Below the pieces are notes generated by a model. It was given only the letters and a program-made list of their open reading frames with translations. It was not told where the DNA came from and searched no databases. Positions 1-10,104 of a stretch of 38,732 bases of DNA are shown piece after piece; position 1 is the first letter of the stretch; every line of letters starts with the position of its first letter. The translations under genes and the position numbers were made by a program. Origin of the DNA: Verrucomicrobiaceae bacterium (lineage in GTDB: Bacteria > Verrucomicrobiota > Verrucomicrobiia > Verrucomicrobiales > DEV007); assembly GCA_009936795.1 (NCBI GenBank), contig JAACDM010000481.1, positions 1 to 38,732 on the forward strand, in the 5' to 3' direction.

Positions 1-37
1 CATAGCTCACTCGGAAACGTCTCGCCTGAAACTTTCC

Positions 38-394
38 TCAATCAACACTTCCAAACTCAGAAAACACACCTAAACTAACAGAGCGATTTGTCCGGTCCAT
101 GTCCACTTTCTTGGGGGAACTCCACTTGGCCAAACGCCATGCATGCATTGCACAAACGATACAAAGCAACAGATCAAGCGCGAACAACCCAATCGTATTC
201 GAGAACCCCGCCCGCGTTGAATTAAGCAACAACGTCACCACCGCAAGCGCGAGCAAACTAAACGACGCGCCCATCCAAAGAATACCGCGCCGAATATCGC
301 CACAGTAAATCTGGCCCAGCCCTGGCAGGAGGGCAGACATGCTGGCCGCATCCACAGGCTTACGGCGTTTCACTATCAATGTGTCTTTCTTCAT
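38..394 (-). CDS. Small membrane protein with PGLGQ-Y-G motif
   Basis: A 118-residue protein with a basic N-terminus, then the motif LLPGLGQIYCGDIRRG (about residues 22-37), then two hydrophobic segments (about 38-58 and 66-87) and a polar tail. The PGLGQ-Y-G-D motif is common in small two-helix inner-membrane proteins of unknown function. The start is an ATG preceded by GAAGGAC at normal Shine-Dalgarno distance. It is the last gene of a minus-strand group behind an ECF sigma factor and a one-helix membrane protein, so it may be part of that regulon. No function can be assigned. Confidence 0.7.
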   Translation of the reverse strand: MKKDTLIVKRRKPVDAASMSALLPGLGQIYCGDIRRGILWMGASFSLLALAVVTLLLNSTRAGFSNTIGLFALDLLLCIVCAMHAWRLAKWSSPKKVDMDRTNRSVSLGVFSEFGSVD

Positions 395-409
395 AATATA
401 AGTCCTTCG

Positions 410-652
410 CTAGTTGTTGCTAAACAGGACAAAGTAGGTCAGAAGGCCATAGCGACTGAACCCTACGACCGCTGCCAGGATCAAGACAGCAGCCTTGGCA
501 AACAGTGCCAGTCGTTCGTATCGCGAAGGCTCCGAGACCTCCGAACGAAGAGTGATGCCAGACATCACGCGATCAGCCATGGCCGCTGATGGCAGATACT
601 CTCGTTTCTCGTCTAGCCATTCTGAATAAGGATCATCCGGGTTCGTCTTCAT
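410..652 (-). CDS. Small single-span membrane protein downstream of ECF sigma factor
   Basis: An 80-residue protein with a polar N-terminal half of about 48 residues and one hydrophobic segment near residues 50-75. A cytoplasmic head plus one membrane span directly after an ECF sigma gene is the layout of a minimal anti-sigma factor. No zinc-binding anti-sigma motif (HxxxCxxC) is visible, so that role is only inferred from position. There is no clear Shine-Dalgarno sequence, and the start region is partly duplicated 25 bp upstream. Confidence 0.6.
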   Translation of the reverse strand: MKTNPDDPYSEWLDEKREYLPSAAMADRVMSGITLRSEVSEPSRYERLALFAKAAVLILAAVVGFSRYGLLTYFVLFSNN

Positions 653-683
653 AGGTGGGTGCCTTTGAGTTCTTCATAGGTGG
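646..683. repeat. 13-bp direct repeat around start of small membrane gene
   Basis: The 13-mer TCTTCATAGGTGG occurs at 646-658 and again at 671-683. On the minus strand each copy holds an ATG preceded by CCACCT. The proximal copy is the start of the 80-residue membrane protein. The distal copy opens a 14-codon frame that ends inside the gene. Confidence 0.7.
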
Positions 684-698
684 TGTGCAATGAATCGC

Positions 699-1223
699 TT
701 AAAACCTGTTACGACTAAGCCGCGACTTTACGGTGCCAACAGCGAGGCCTTCGAGGCGAGCGATGTCGTCATGAGGGAGTTCTTTAATTTCGGCGAAGAC
801 AAAGACTCGCCGATGCTCATCAGATAGGCTCGCCAACGCGGCGTCCAGGAAGCGAAAGGTTTCCAAACGCGTTAGCATCTCGTCAGGGTGCTAACCCCCG
901 AGTAGGCTTGGCTCGGGCTCGGGAGGATCAGCCATCAAATAAGGCGTCGCCTTCTTCATCGCATTGAAACACAGGCGTCGAGCAATAGTTACCAGCCAAA
1001 CGGCAAACTTCCCCTTAGACTCATCAAACTGATCAAGCTTTTGGAAGGCTCTGACAAAGGTGTCCTGTGAAAGATCCTCCGTCCTCGCCCGGTCCCCAAG
1101 CAGGTGCAGGCAAATCCGGAAGACACTGCCCTGGTTTGCCTCAACCAACACACGAAATACCTCGCGATCTCCGGCACGGATCCTCCGGATCAGTTGGTTT
1201 TCGTCACCAGGGAAAGACGTCAT
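699..1223 (-). pseudogene. ECF RNA polymerase sigma factor interrupted by in-frame TAG
   Basis: Reading from the ATG at 1223 gives a typical sigma-70 region 2 (ENQLIRRIRAGDREVFRVLV, then SQDTFVRAFQKLDQF and FAVWLVTIARRLCFNAMKK). A TAG stop follows at 891-893. In exactly the same frame, downstream, there is a clear region 4: LDAALASLSDEHRRVFVFAE followed by DDIARLEGLAVGTVKSRLSR, ending in TAA at 699-701. The two halves together make one normal-sized ECF factor of about 174 codons. The C-terminus after VKSRLSR is a little shorter than usual. The upstream fragment alone would lack the -35-binding domain. An ATG lies shortly after the stop, so separate translation of region 4 is possible but unlikely. 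The lesion could be a true nonsense mutation or a base-calling error. Confidence 0.85.
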
Positions 1224-1318
1224 CACCCTTCTATCCAGTAGTGCGCACCCAAAGGTTCCCAACTTTCTCTACGAAGACTCCAGTTGCTCGCATCCCGATC
1301 TAGGTGACGGTCGAGGCC

Positions 1319-2011
1319 ATGAAGCCCTATGTGAAGCTCGCCGAAGCCAAGTTGCCCAATGGCACCCTCTTCTCACTGCACAAACACGACGGGAACTTCT
1401 ACCTCAAGAATGATCGCTTGGATCTGATGAGTACTGCTCTCACCCACCCTGAGCAGATGTTAGCAGAGAAAGGCTGCGCCAAGATTATCGTCGGCCATGG
1501 CAAACGACCGGAACATCCCAAAGTTCTTATTGGTGGTCTAGGCATGGGCTTTACCCTCAAACGTGCCCTAGAGATCATTGGCAAACCGGCGACGGTTGAA
1601 GTCGCTGAGTTGGTCGAAGAGATTGTCGCCTGGAATCGCACGTTCCTAGTCGAGCACAACGGCCCGTTGCTGGAAGACGAACGGACCACGATCTACCAAG
1701 GTGATCTCTTCGACTGCCTGGCTCAAGACGGGCGCAAGGGCTACTACGATGTCATTCTCATCGATATTGACGACGCCCCTGACATGCTCATCACGCCGGG
1801 CAATTCCCGTCTCTACACACCTGACTTCTTAGCCAAGACTCGCGAGGCACTGGCTCCGGATGGATGTGTCGCCTATTGGTTAGCAGAGCCGACGCCGAGC
1901 TTCGAGACGAGCCTCATCAAGGCGGGTTTCCGGGTCGAAGCCACGCCGGCAAAGCCTCACGAGAAATCGAAACGCCCACGCCACTGCATCTATGTAGCAC
2001 GCCCCAAGTAG
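1319..2011 (+). CDS. Spermidine synthase-like (SpeE-fold) methyltransferase-type protein
   Basis: About 230 residues from the ATG at 1319; an in-frame GTG at 1304 would add five residues. A Rossmann-type nucleotide-binding motif is visible as VLIGGLGMGFTLKRALE, followed by an acidic strand end VEVAELVEEIVAWNR and then DVILIDIDDAPDMLI. This is the order of motifs I, II and III in spermidine synthase-like SAM-binding proteins. Small SpeE-like proteins of this kind often lack a demonstrated polyamine role, so the substrate is unknown. The gene stands alone, divergent from the sigma operon and convergent with the esterase gene, with only 3 bases between the two stops. Confidence 0.8.
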   Translation: MKPYVKLAEAKLPNGTLFSLHKHDGNFYLKNDRLDLMSTALTHPEQMLAEKGCAKIIVGHGKRPEHPKVLIGGLGMGFTLKRALEIIGKPATVEVAELVEEIVAWNRTFLVEHNGPLLEDERTTIYQGDLFDCLAQDGRKGYYDVILIDIDDAPDMLITPGNSRLYTPDFLAKTREALAPDGCVAYWLAEPTPSFETSLIKAGFRVEATPAKPHEKSKRPRHCIYVARPK

Positions 2012-2014
2012 TCT

Positions 2015-3904
2015 CTACTTATTGGCAACAAAGTGAAGCACTCGCATCGCATCGCCTCCATGCTCTGGATCCGTTGACACTCTCAGCTTGAGGTGGTGTT
2101 CGCCAGACTTGAGATCTGCTGCGAACATTACCGTCCGAGGATAGTGCAGGCCTTTGCTATGACGATGATAGAGTGGAACCGATTTCCAGGCACCACCATC
2201 AATCGAGAATTCCGCCACACCCGCGTCAGGACCAGCAAGCACATAAGCCCCAACAGCCCTACCCGTGAATTCTAGAGACAGTGGCTCATCCGATGCCGCG
2301 AGTGAGAGAAGGGAAACATCCCGGAAGCGCGTCCGACAATTTCCCTGGAGCGCTTTCCATTCAGGAATCGTCAGGGAACCACCCTTCACTGCCTTCATAT
2401 CAATGAAGTAACCGTGGGCGTAGCTCCTCGGATCTAGAGGCCCAGGCAGCGCTCGCGCCTTCCCTTCGACTCGCGTAGACTCGAGAAGCTGCTCGATCAG
2501 ATCCGCACAAAGACGATTCCCGTAGGGCGCGGGATGCGTGCCACCGAACTGCTTCCAGGTGAGACGCTTGTCGCTGATGCGATCGGCAATCTCTCCCGCC
2601 AAATGGATCGTCGGAATCTGATAGTGCTTGGTAACCTGATCGTGGGCGGCAATGGAGACAGCTGGCTTAGCTGCCTGCAACGCTTTGAGAATAGGCGGAT
2701 TGACGAAATAGGTTACTACGATGTCCATGTCAGGATTCGCGCGATAGGCATTCCGGACGACTCCTTCTAGCCCACGAATGCATTCGCGCTCGGCATGTTT
2801 ACCGTCTTGATCATCATTCACCGCGAATTCCACGAAGAGAAGATCGACCATTCCTTTCGACAACACATCGGCGTCCAGGCGAAAGGCACCGGTGGTCGAG
2901 CAAGTGGACGAAATCCCCGCCGCAGTGAAGGTGAACGTGGTCTCAGGGAAACGTTCTTCCAGCAGGTCACCTACCATGGGTCGATACCCATTCATCTCTG
3001 TGATGGAGCCGCCGATGAAAGCGACATGCCCAACCTTCTCTTGTCGAAACTTGGACGACGAGCGCGCCAATCCCGACCGCACCAAGACACGAGGGCTATG
3101 TGCTCTTACTGAAAGCGCTTTGCTAGTGTGACGATGAATGAAATCCACAATCGACTTCGGATCTTCCAAGGCGTGCGGATGATGCCCCACACCCGGCTTT
3201 CGAATCACCTCAATTGAGCCTCCCAGTTCACGGTACCGTTTCTCAATGACATCCGAATTCTCTTCAACTGGAACAACCACATCGGCTTCGCCCACGACGT
3301 GCAGCAGCGGAATACCCGCCTTGGCCAGGGGCGCCAACTGATCAATCGGGCTCCCCTTGTAGATTGACGCACTTTCTTCGTCTAGGCCATGGGCAGCCAT
3401 GGCCTGTGTCCAATCACCAGACCTCCCTTTGCCTTTCCATTTCCCTCCTGGCCAACTGCGGAGATCACAAACAGGCGCGTCACCATAAAGACAGGCTACC
3501 TTGTCCGGATTCTTCGCCGCCCAATTGTAGATGATCAGCCCACCCCGACTCATGCCTTCCAGAGCCACCTTCCTCGCAAGATCGTACTTGCCCACAACAT
3601 GCACGTAGAATTTATCCCAATGCGCCACCGCTTCCGCATTTCCAAATAGAGCTCCTACATCACAGTAGGCCAGGTGATAGCCTTTACTTAGCAAAGCGAT
3701 ATCAGCCTGTGGTTCGTGACCAAAGAAACGTGCCCTCCAAACCCAAGGCCGACCCGGCGCCGCTTCTTGCGGAGCAACGAGAATGCACTTTTGATCGCCC
3801 ACTATAAAATCGTAGCGATCAGAGCCATGCCACTGGGTCATTTCCCCCTCGTAAGCGGAAAGCGAATTTGTCAGGAGAACGAGTAGGAAAAGGCAGCGCT
3901 TCAT
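2015..3904 (-). CDS. Secreted double hydrolase: alpha/beta hydrolase fused to SGNH/GDSL hydrolase
   Basis: The chosen ATG at 3904 opens a signal peptide (MKRCLFLLVLLTNSLSA); the open frame upstream to 4141 does not look like protein. Mature residues 20-260 form an alpha/beta hydrolase with nucleophile elbow GMSRGG (Ser119), an acid at GEAD (Asp207) and GVGHHP (His240/241). Residues about 290-475 form an SGNH hydrolase: block I GGSIT (Ser300), block III-like FAVND (Asn363) and block V GGTHPAPYG (His457). Residues about 535-629 look like a beta-sandwich accessory domain. Such secreted proteins usually deacylate plant or algal polysaccharides; two catalytic modules in one chain suggest removal of two different ester groups. 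The substrate is inferred, not shown. Confidence 0.85.
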   Translation of the reverse strand: MKRCLFLLVLLTNSLSAYEGEMTQWHGSDRYDFIVGDQKCILVAPQEAAPGRPWVWRARFFGHEPQADIALLSKGYHLAYCDVGALFGNAEAVAHWDKFYVHVVGKYDLARKVALEGMSRGGLIIYNWAAKNPDKVACLYGDAPVCDLRSWPGGKWKGKGRSGDWTQAMAAHGLDEESASIYKGSPIDQLAPLAKAGIPLLHVVGEADVVVPVEENSDVIEKRYRELGGSIEVIRKPGVGHHPHALEDPKSIVDFIHRHTSKALSVRAHSPRVLVRSGLARSSSKFRQEKVGHVAFIGGSITEMNGYRPMVGDLLEERFPETTFTFTAAGISSTCSTTGAFRLDADVLSKGMVDLLFVEFAVNDDQDGKHAERECIRGLEGVVRNAYRANPDMDIVVTYFVNPPILKALQAAKPAVSIAAHDQVTKHYQIPTIHLAGEIADRISDKRLTWKQFGGTHPAPYGNRLCADLIEQLLESTRVEGKARALPGPLDPRSYAHGYFIDMKAVKGGSLTIPEWKALQGNCRTRFRDVSLLSLAASDEPLSLEFTGRAVGAYVLAGPDAGVAEFSIDGGAWKSVPLYHRHSKGLHYPRTVMFAADLKSGEHHLKLRVSTDPEHGGDAMRVLHFVANK

Positions 3905-4573
3905 CACTCTATTTAGCAGTGTCGCCTGCTTCTCGGCAATGTTTAGTCGATCACCTTCAACAGTAGCAGACAGGCCTTTCCAATAGCAACTCGCTTGCGT
4001 GCTATACACGACAAAGGCGCCCATCACATCCGCCTCATCAAATATGGCTCCACGATTGGCTCTGCTAGAGCGAGCAATTCCAAACCAAAGAGGGTCGATA
4101 GGCAAGAAAGGTAGCAACGCATCTTTTGAGCCTACCTTCAATTAGCCTGACTTCCAAGCGCTACGCCCTGCTCGAGATTGCGCGGATAGACGGGTCGTCC
4201 GACGGGGCTTATCACGTAGCTGTGGGTAAGTCAGGACGAAGTCGCTCCTTCTCGAGGCCCTACCAAGCGAGACCACGGATCGGGTCACCTGTTGAATCAG
4301 CGAGAGAAGATTTCCCAATCTACTTGTCCCAAGGCCCGTCTCTTACCCGGTCTCTTTGGGGCGGCGTTTGCATCAGCCGAGACAACACGGACACGGAATA
4401 AACCACGGGCCAGACAGGCAACAAGGGCACGGCGAGTTTGAGACAGCGAAGCCCTGAAAGCTCGACCTATTCTAGAAACCATTGTCCCCAGGGCAAAGGA
4501 TCTGGGTTCATCTTTACAAGGCCCACTCCGGGTGGAAGGATGCGCCGATTTCCGTCCGCGACGGACCTTTGCT
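3905..4573. other. Intergenic region between divergent esterase and carB
   Basis: No convincing gene is seen. The esterase frame stays open upstream to 4141 but lacks protein character. A 61-codon minus-strand frame at 4297-4482 is strongly basic and unlike anything I recognise. No tRNA, tmRNA or RNase P signature was found by eye. The region must hold the divergent promoters for the esterase and carB genes. Confidence 0.5.
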
Positions 4574-7500
4574 ATGCCGAAAGACGAGAGTATTCAGAAG
4601 ATTCTACTGATTGGTGCTGGCCCGATTGTCATCGGCCAGGGCTGCGAGTTCGACTATTCCGGGGTGCAAGCCTGCAAGGCGCTCCAAGAAGAGGGCTATG
4701 AAGTCGTGTTGGTGAATTCCAACCCGGCGACGATCATGACCGATCCGGAGTTCGCCACCCGCACTTATATCGAACCGATCACGCCAGACGTGATCGAGAA
4801 GATCATTATCAAGGAGAAGCCGCAGGCGCTCTTGCCAACGCTCGGTGGGCAAACGGCCCTCAATGCTGCGATGGAACTCGTCCGGACGAATCGCCTCGAG
4901 CCTCACGGCGTGAAGCTGATCGGTGCCAAAGCTGACGCGATCGAACGTGGTGAAGATCGCTTGCTGTTCAAGGAAGCCATGATTCGCATCGGTCTTGATG
5001 TGCCTGTGTCAGAAGTCGTCCACAATATGGCCGAAGCCGCCGAGGCGGCTGCTAAGATCGGGCGCTTCCCTCTCATCGTGCGCCCAGCTTACACGCTGGG
5101 CGGTGCCGGAGGTGGCATCGCTTACAACAAAGAAGAGTTTGAAGAAATCGTCCGACACGGCCTCGATCTCTCTCCAGTAACCGAAGTCCTCATTGAGGAG
5201 TCTTTGTTAGGCTGGAAGGAGTTCGAAATGGAAGTCATGCGTGACCGCGCAGACAACTGTGTGGTTATCTGCTCGATCGAGAACTTCGATCCGATGGGCG
5301 TTCACACAGGAGACTCCATCACCGTGGCTCCGATCCAGACGCTGACGGACAAAGAGTACCAGCTCATGCGTGACGCGTCCTTTGCGGTCATCCGAGAGAT
5401 CGGTGTGGAAACAGGGGGCTCTAACATTCAGTTCTCCATCGATCCCGAGACAGGACGGATGATCGTCATCGAGATGAATCCCCGGGTGTCCCGTTCTTCC
5501 GCACTCGCGTCCAAGGCCACGGGGTTCCCGATCGCCAAGATCGCCGCTAAGCTCGCTGTCGGATACACCCTCGACGAACTGCCCAACGACATTACCAAGG
5601 AAACGCCGGCCAGTTTCGAACCGACCATCGACTATGTTGTCACCAAGGTGCCACGTTTCACCTTTGAGAAGTTCCCCAACGCCGATCCGACCCTGACCAC
5701 CATGATGAAGAGCGTGGGCGAGGCCATGTCCATTGGCCGGACCTTCAAGGAGTCGATGCAGAAAGCGCTCCGCTCGCTAGAGATTGGCCGTTTCGGCTTT
5801 GGATTCGACGGCAAACAAAGCGATCTCTCCATTGACGCGATCAAACGCAAGCTCAGTGTCCCATGCGCCGAACGTATCTTCTTCGTCGGCGAAGCTTTCC
5901 AGCGCGGCCTAACCGAAGAAGAAGTCTTTGCGCTTTCGAAGATCGATCCTTGGTTTCTCCGTCAGCTCAAGACGATTGTGGACGAAGGCGTGGCGTTGCA
6001 GAGCGCGAAGGAGATCAATTACCGTAAGGCAAAGAAGTTGGGCTTTTCAGATCGCCAGCTAGCTACTTTAACCGATCACACCGAAGCAGAAATCCGCGCC
6101 GAACGCAAAGAAGCTGGTGTCATCCCGACGTATCGGTTGGTCGACACCTGTGCCGCAGAATTTGAAGCAGCCACCCCTTACTTCTACTCCACTTACGGCG
6201 ATGAGAATGAAGCGCGCGGTGGGGACAAGAAGAAGGTCATGATCCTCGGTGGCGGGCCTAACCGAATTGGTCAGGGAATCGAGTTTGACTACTGCTGCGT
6301 GCACGCGGCCTTTGCACTGAAAGAGCTCGGGTTTGAGACCATCATGGTCAACTCCAACCCGGAGACCGTATCCACTGACTACGACACGAGTGACAAACTT
6401 TATTTCGAGCCACTCACGCTCGAAGACGTGCTCAACATCTATGAGCAAGAACAATGCTGGGGTGTCATCGTCCAATTCGGCGGCCAGACGCCTCTAAACT
6501 TGGCCAAGGATCTCGAAGCTAACGGCGTCCCTATCATTGGCACGTCACCCAAGAGTATTGAACTTGCCGAAGACCGCGAGTTCTTCTCCAAGCTACTCGA
6601 TGACCTCGGTCTCAAGCAGGCTCCCGCAGGCACGGCCACGTCGAAAGAAGGCGCTCTCGAGGTCGCCGGGCACCTCGGCTATCCGGTGCTTGTCCGTCCG
6701 AGTTTTGTCCTCGGCGGTCGCGCCATGAAGATCGTCTATGATGATGCCGAACTCGCGCATTACATGGAGTCGGCTGTCGAAGCCAGCCCGGAACGCCCCG
6801 TGCTCGTGGATCGTTTTCTCGATGAAGCCACTGAGATCGATGTCGATTGTATTAGCGATGGCGAAACCTCCATCATCGGGGCCATCATGGAGCACATCGA
6901 ACAAGCGGGTGTCCACAGTGGAGACAGTGCCTGTGTTATCCCCGCCTTCAGCCTAAGCGATAAGATTCAGGCAGAGATCACGACAGCGGCTAAGGCACTC
7001 GCCAAAGCGTTAGAAGTTCGGGGTCTCATGAACATCCAATTCGCGGTCAAAGACGACGATCTCTACGTCATCGAGGTCAACCCTCGTGCCTCGCGCACGG
7101 TGCCGTTTGTCAGCAAATCCACAGGGGTCCAGTTGGCTAAACTCGCCGCCAAGATCATGGCCGGCAAAACATTAAAAGAGTTAGGCTTCACCAAAGAAGT
7201 CATGCCACCTCACTACTCGGTCAAAGAAGCCGTTTTCCCCTTCATCAAGTTTCCTGGCACTGACATCACACTCAGCCCAGAGATGAAATCCACCGGAGAA
7301 GTCATGGGCATCGATTCCAATCTCGGCATGGCCTACGCCAAGTCCCAGATGGCGGCTTCTGCAGCGCTCCCGATGAAAGGCAATGTCTTCATCAGCGTCT
7401 CAGATCGTCAGAAAACACAGATTGGTGAGATCGCCAAAGGCTTCCACGAACTCGGGTTCAAAATCTTCGCCACTGACGGCACCGGCAGAGTGTTAGGTGA

Positions 7501-7762
7501 CACCCCATTCACCGCGCTTCCCAAGCTCCATGAAGGGCGCCCAAACGTTCTCGACATGATGAAAAACGGCGAGGTCCAGCTCATCGTGAACACGCCCGAT
7601 GATCGCGAGACCAAAGAAGACGCCGTCAAGATCCGCAGCGTCGCCACTTCCAATCGCATCCCGATCATGACGACCCTCAGCGCCACCAAGGCCAGCCTAG
7701 AAGCCATCCGCGCCCTGCAAGACCAAGACTTTACAGTCGTGCCGCTGCAAGACTATCATTGA
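4574..7762 (+). CDS. carB: Carbamoyl-phosphate synthase large subunit
   Basis: A 1062-residue protein, the normal length for CarB, which makes carbamoyl phosphate from bicarbonate, ammonia and two ATP for pyrimidine and arginine synthesis. The start is [20 protein letters not shown], a standard CarB N-terminus. The two homologous halves are visible: [20 protein letters not shown]-type sequence near the start is repeated as [20 protein letters not shown] near residue 556. Each half has an ATP-grasp domain ending in [20 protein letters not shown] or [20 protein letters not shown]. The C-terminal MGS-like allosteric domain begins near residue 935 ([12 protein letters not shown]). The glutaminase subunit carA is not adjacent. 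argH of the same pathway lies elsewhere in the window. Confidence 0.98.
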   Translation: MPKDESIQKILLIGAGPIVIGQGCEFDYSGVQACKALQEEGYEVVLVNSNPATIMTDPEFATRTYIEPITPDVIEKIIIKEKPQALLPTLGGQTALNAAMELVRTNRLEPHGVKLIGAKADAIERGEDRLLFKEAMIRIGLDVPVSEVVHNMAEAAEAAAKIGRFPLIVRPAYTLGGAGGGIAYNKEEFEEIVRHGLDLSPVTEVLIEESLLGWKEFEMEVMRDRADNCVVICSIENFDPMGVHTGDSITVAPIQTLTDKEYQLMRDASFAVIREIGVETGGSNIQFSIDPETGRMIVIEMNPRVSRSSALASKATGFPIAKIAAKLAVGYTLDELPNDITKETPASFEPTIDYVVTKVPRFTFEKFPNADPTLTTMMKSVGEAMSIGRTFKESMQKALRSLEIGRFGFGFDGKQSDLSIDAIKRKLSVPCAERIFFVGEAFQRGLTEEEVFALSKIDPWFLRQLKTIVDEGVALQSAKEINYRKAKKLGFSDRQLATLTDHTEAEIRAERKEAGVIPTYRLVDTCAAEFEAATPYFYSTYGDENEARGGDKKKVMILGGGPNRIGQGIEFDYCCVHAAFALKELGFETIMVNSNPETVSTDYDTSDKLYFEPLTLEDVLNIYEQEQCWGVIVQFGGQTPLNLAKDLEANGVPIIGTSPKSIELAEDREFFSKLLDDLGLKQAPAGTATSKEGALEVAGHLGYPVLVRPSFVLGGRAMKIVYDDAELAHYMESAVEASPERPVLVDRFLDEATEIDVDCISDGETSIIGAIMEHIEQAGVHSGDSACVIPAFSLSDKIQAEITTAAKALAKALEVRGLMNIQFAVKDDDLYVIEVNPRASRTVPFVSKSTGVQLAKLAAKIMAGKTLKELGFTKEVMPPHYSVKEAVFPFIKFPGTDITLSPEMKSTGEVMGIDSNLGMAYAKSQMAASAALPMKGNVFISVSDRQKTQIGEIAKGFHELGFKIFATDGTGRVLGDTPFTALPKLHEGRPNVLDMMKNGEVQLIVNTPDDRETKEDAVKIRSVATSNRIPIMTTLSATKASLEAIRALQDQDFTVVPLQDYH

Positions 7763-7768
7763 GACATT

Positions 7769-10092
7769 CTAATTGAACCGAAACCTGGCTCTAACATACT
7801 TCTGATTCGAGCTATTCACTATTCTAGCTCGAGCCTGCGTCGCAGAGATTTCCGTTTTGAGGGTTCTCCAGACTCGCATGTCAGTTGAGATCTGAAACTC
7901 TAAGCGAGTGCCTAAAGGCATTGCCGGATACGACAACTCAACATCGCGCTCCTCGCACCCAGTAACAATTTGGAGGCCCAAAGGGCGAGCTGCACTATCG
8001 ATTGGAGATGTCTCGCCTGGGGTACTCGTATCTGAGTCATGATCCCCCTTCGCGTAGAGCAACCAGCGAAAGCGGAAAGCCGCTGTAGCTGAAGAACCAA
8101 CCTGGGCGTTCTCAGCGTCATAGTAATAGAGCGCTTTGGAGGTCCCGTTAGCGGCGCCTTCACGGATCGCCACCGCTGGACTCACAGGAAGACCATACAC
8201 AGCGTCCGCTGAGAACGTGTCGACAGCCCCGGTGTGTTGTAGCGCTTGATTTCCCGCCAACGTCAACCTCTAAAACGCTCCACATGATCTCCCTCCATGA
8301 GGAGCGCAGCCAGCCCAACGCCGTGGCCATTTCCCGCGCGAAAGGATAGGCCAACGTTCGACGTGTCTTCGCCCTCCCCACCTTTGGCTTCGTTATTGAG
8401 AAAGTGGACGCGCTGCAGTCGTACTGTTGCTCGGGATTCCACAAAGAGGGCACCACCAAGACCCGCAGCACCACCACCAGGCCCGCCCCAGCTTCCTCCG
8501 CCACCCCCAGGAAATCCGACAGAACCGGTTCGAACCACCTTGGGGATGGCGTAGCCCTGACTTCTATCACCCTTTCGCCCCGCGTGACCATTGCCAGCAG
8601 CAAAGCCACCCAAGCCCAGCGCTCCTACTGCCTCACCAGCTCGAGCGGTGCCGTACTCCGGTTCGTCGTCCTTATTTCCACCGCTGCCACCACCTGATCC
8701 GCCGCCACCACCTGATCCGCCAGCGCCGAAGCCTCCGTGCCCCCATAGCCACCTCCTCCCCCGAAGCCGCCTTTGCCTGCGATCCCGGCATCCCACCAAA
8801 TAGCCCCACCACCACCACCACCTGCTTCTGAAGAACCTCGCGTTCCCTGGCCAAAGCGAAAGCCATGCGTTCCGTTCGCGCCGGCGGCACCGTTGCCACC
8901 ACTATATCATGGAGTGCCATCGCGGAAATTGCCGCGCCCGCCACCAGTCGCTGAACCGACCGACTTCCCAGTCCCAGCGGGCACATCGATCGTCGAGCCA
9001 ATGAAGGGGGTGTAATAGATCCCACCACGGTCGCCATGACCGCCAACAGGACCGAAGGCATCGCCACCGCTCCCGCCAAAGGCAGTGTTCCCCTGAAACG
9101 TGACGTCCTCGGCCGAGAGATGCCCTCCGTAAACCACAAAGACCGCACCACCAAGCCCCGGATGACCACCACGCCCCGCGCTTCCGTTAGGCCCGTCACC
9201 GGAACCATCACGTATGAGGAGATCTTTTAGAATCAACGTCGCCCCAATATCGACAACAAAGGGACGCCCCTCTCCTTTCGCATCGATAGGCCCCTTGAAT
9301 CTTCACACGGCTCCGGATTACCACAGGAGCGAAGTCGAGCCCATTCGTGGCCACGGTTATGTTTGATAGGCCTGACATATCCACTAACACACAGGCAGCC
9401 GGATCCGCCTCAGAGATTGTGTTGGCTTGGGCGAAGGCACTCCAAAGACTAGTTAAAGTCCCGCTGGCCAATGTCAGTGTATGCGTTGGGGCGGCATCTT
9501 CATCGGTTAGGCGCTCAAGAAGAGTCACAGGACTCATTGCTTCACTGACATTGGCAACTCGGAGATGACTCGACTCGTCACCGATTCTCCTTGTCATCGG
9601 ATGGTAAGCCAACAGGCGCGGATCCGCGATCTCAGAGGTGGTTAGGTCGCGTGTGTAACGTCCGGCGATGGCTGCGCCGACATAGAAGAAGCCACTTCCC
9701 GAGAACGCCGTTGCGGCAGGTTCTGCGGCTAGGGTTCCATTGCGGAACAACCGCTGCGTCCCGCTCTCGGCATCGTAGACACAAGCCCAGTGCACCCATA
9801 GTCCAGCATCGGCGGCGGCCACGTTCAGCGTGTTGCCAGCATAGCGAAAGCTGAACTCGCGCCCACTGGTGTAGCCAATCGAGAGACTGTCATAGAGGAT
9901 GGGCCAACTCGCAGAGGAGGTTTGATCCGTCCGCACCCACAGCTCAATCGTGAAAGACCGATTGGAAAGATCCGGGGCGATCGAGGCCGGATAGCGCAAA
10001 TACTGGCCAGTGCTAAAGTCCGCATAGCCACGAGCCTCGCCATTTCCGACAAGTGCCAGGAACAAACTAACAAAGATAATTGAGAAACGCAT
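7769..10092 (-). pseudogene. LamG plus glycine-rich polymorphic-repeat surface protein, broken by several lesions
   Basis: A signal peptide (MRFSIIFVSLFLALVGNGEA) is followed by a LamG/concanavalin-like domain (residues about 24-190). After that come Pmp-like repeats such as GGAVFVVYGGHLSAEDVTFQ and GGALFVESRATVRLQRVHFL within a glycine-rich stretch, and a C-terminal domain with the pattern LEFQISTDMRVWRTL. Four lesions interrupt it: a +1 shift at a G run (9289-9294), an in-frame TGA (8907-8909), a -1 shift at a G5 run (8740-8744) and a -1 shift near 8263-8270. Correcting the three shifts gives 775 codons in one frame, which supports a single original gene. It starts 12 bases after the Calx-beta-like gene, so the two probably share a transcript. 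The lesions may be real decay or homopolymer errors. Confidence 0.8.
8686..8721. repeat. Two perfect 18-bp tandem repeats in the glycine-rich region
   Basis: The unit GCCACCACCTGATCCGCC occurs twice head to tail. On the coding strand each unit specifies Gly-Gly-Ser-Gly-Gly-Gly. It lies within the glycine-rich part of the broken surface protein, so copy number could vary by slippage without changing frame. Confidence 0.85.
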
Positions 10093-10104
10093 AAAACGGA
10101 TTAG

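Noticed and set aside
3905-4141. N-terminal extension of the double-esterase frame
   Set aside because: Not protein-like, and a clear signal peptide starts at 3904.
4297-4482. 61-codon minus-strand frame upstream of carB
   Set aside because: Strongly basic, low-complexity, no recognised family; a weak G-rich stretch before the ATG is not enough to call it.
8520-8545. GGTTCGAACC resembling a tRNA T-arm
   Set aside because: No matching acceptor, D or anticodon arms; it lies within the surface-protein gene.
8160-9230. Many overlapping Pro-rich or Arg-rich frames on both strands
   Set aside because: Shadows of the glycine-rich coding strand of the broken surface gene.
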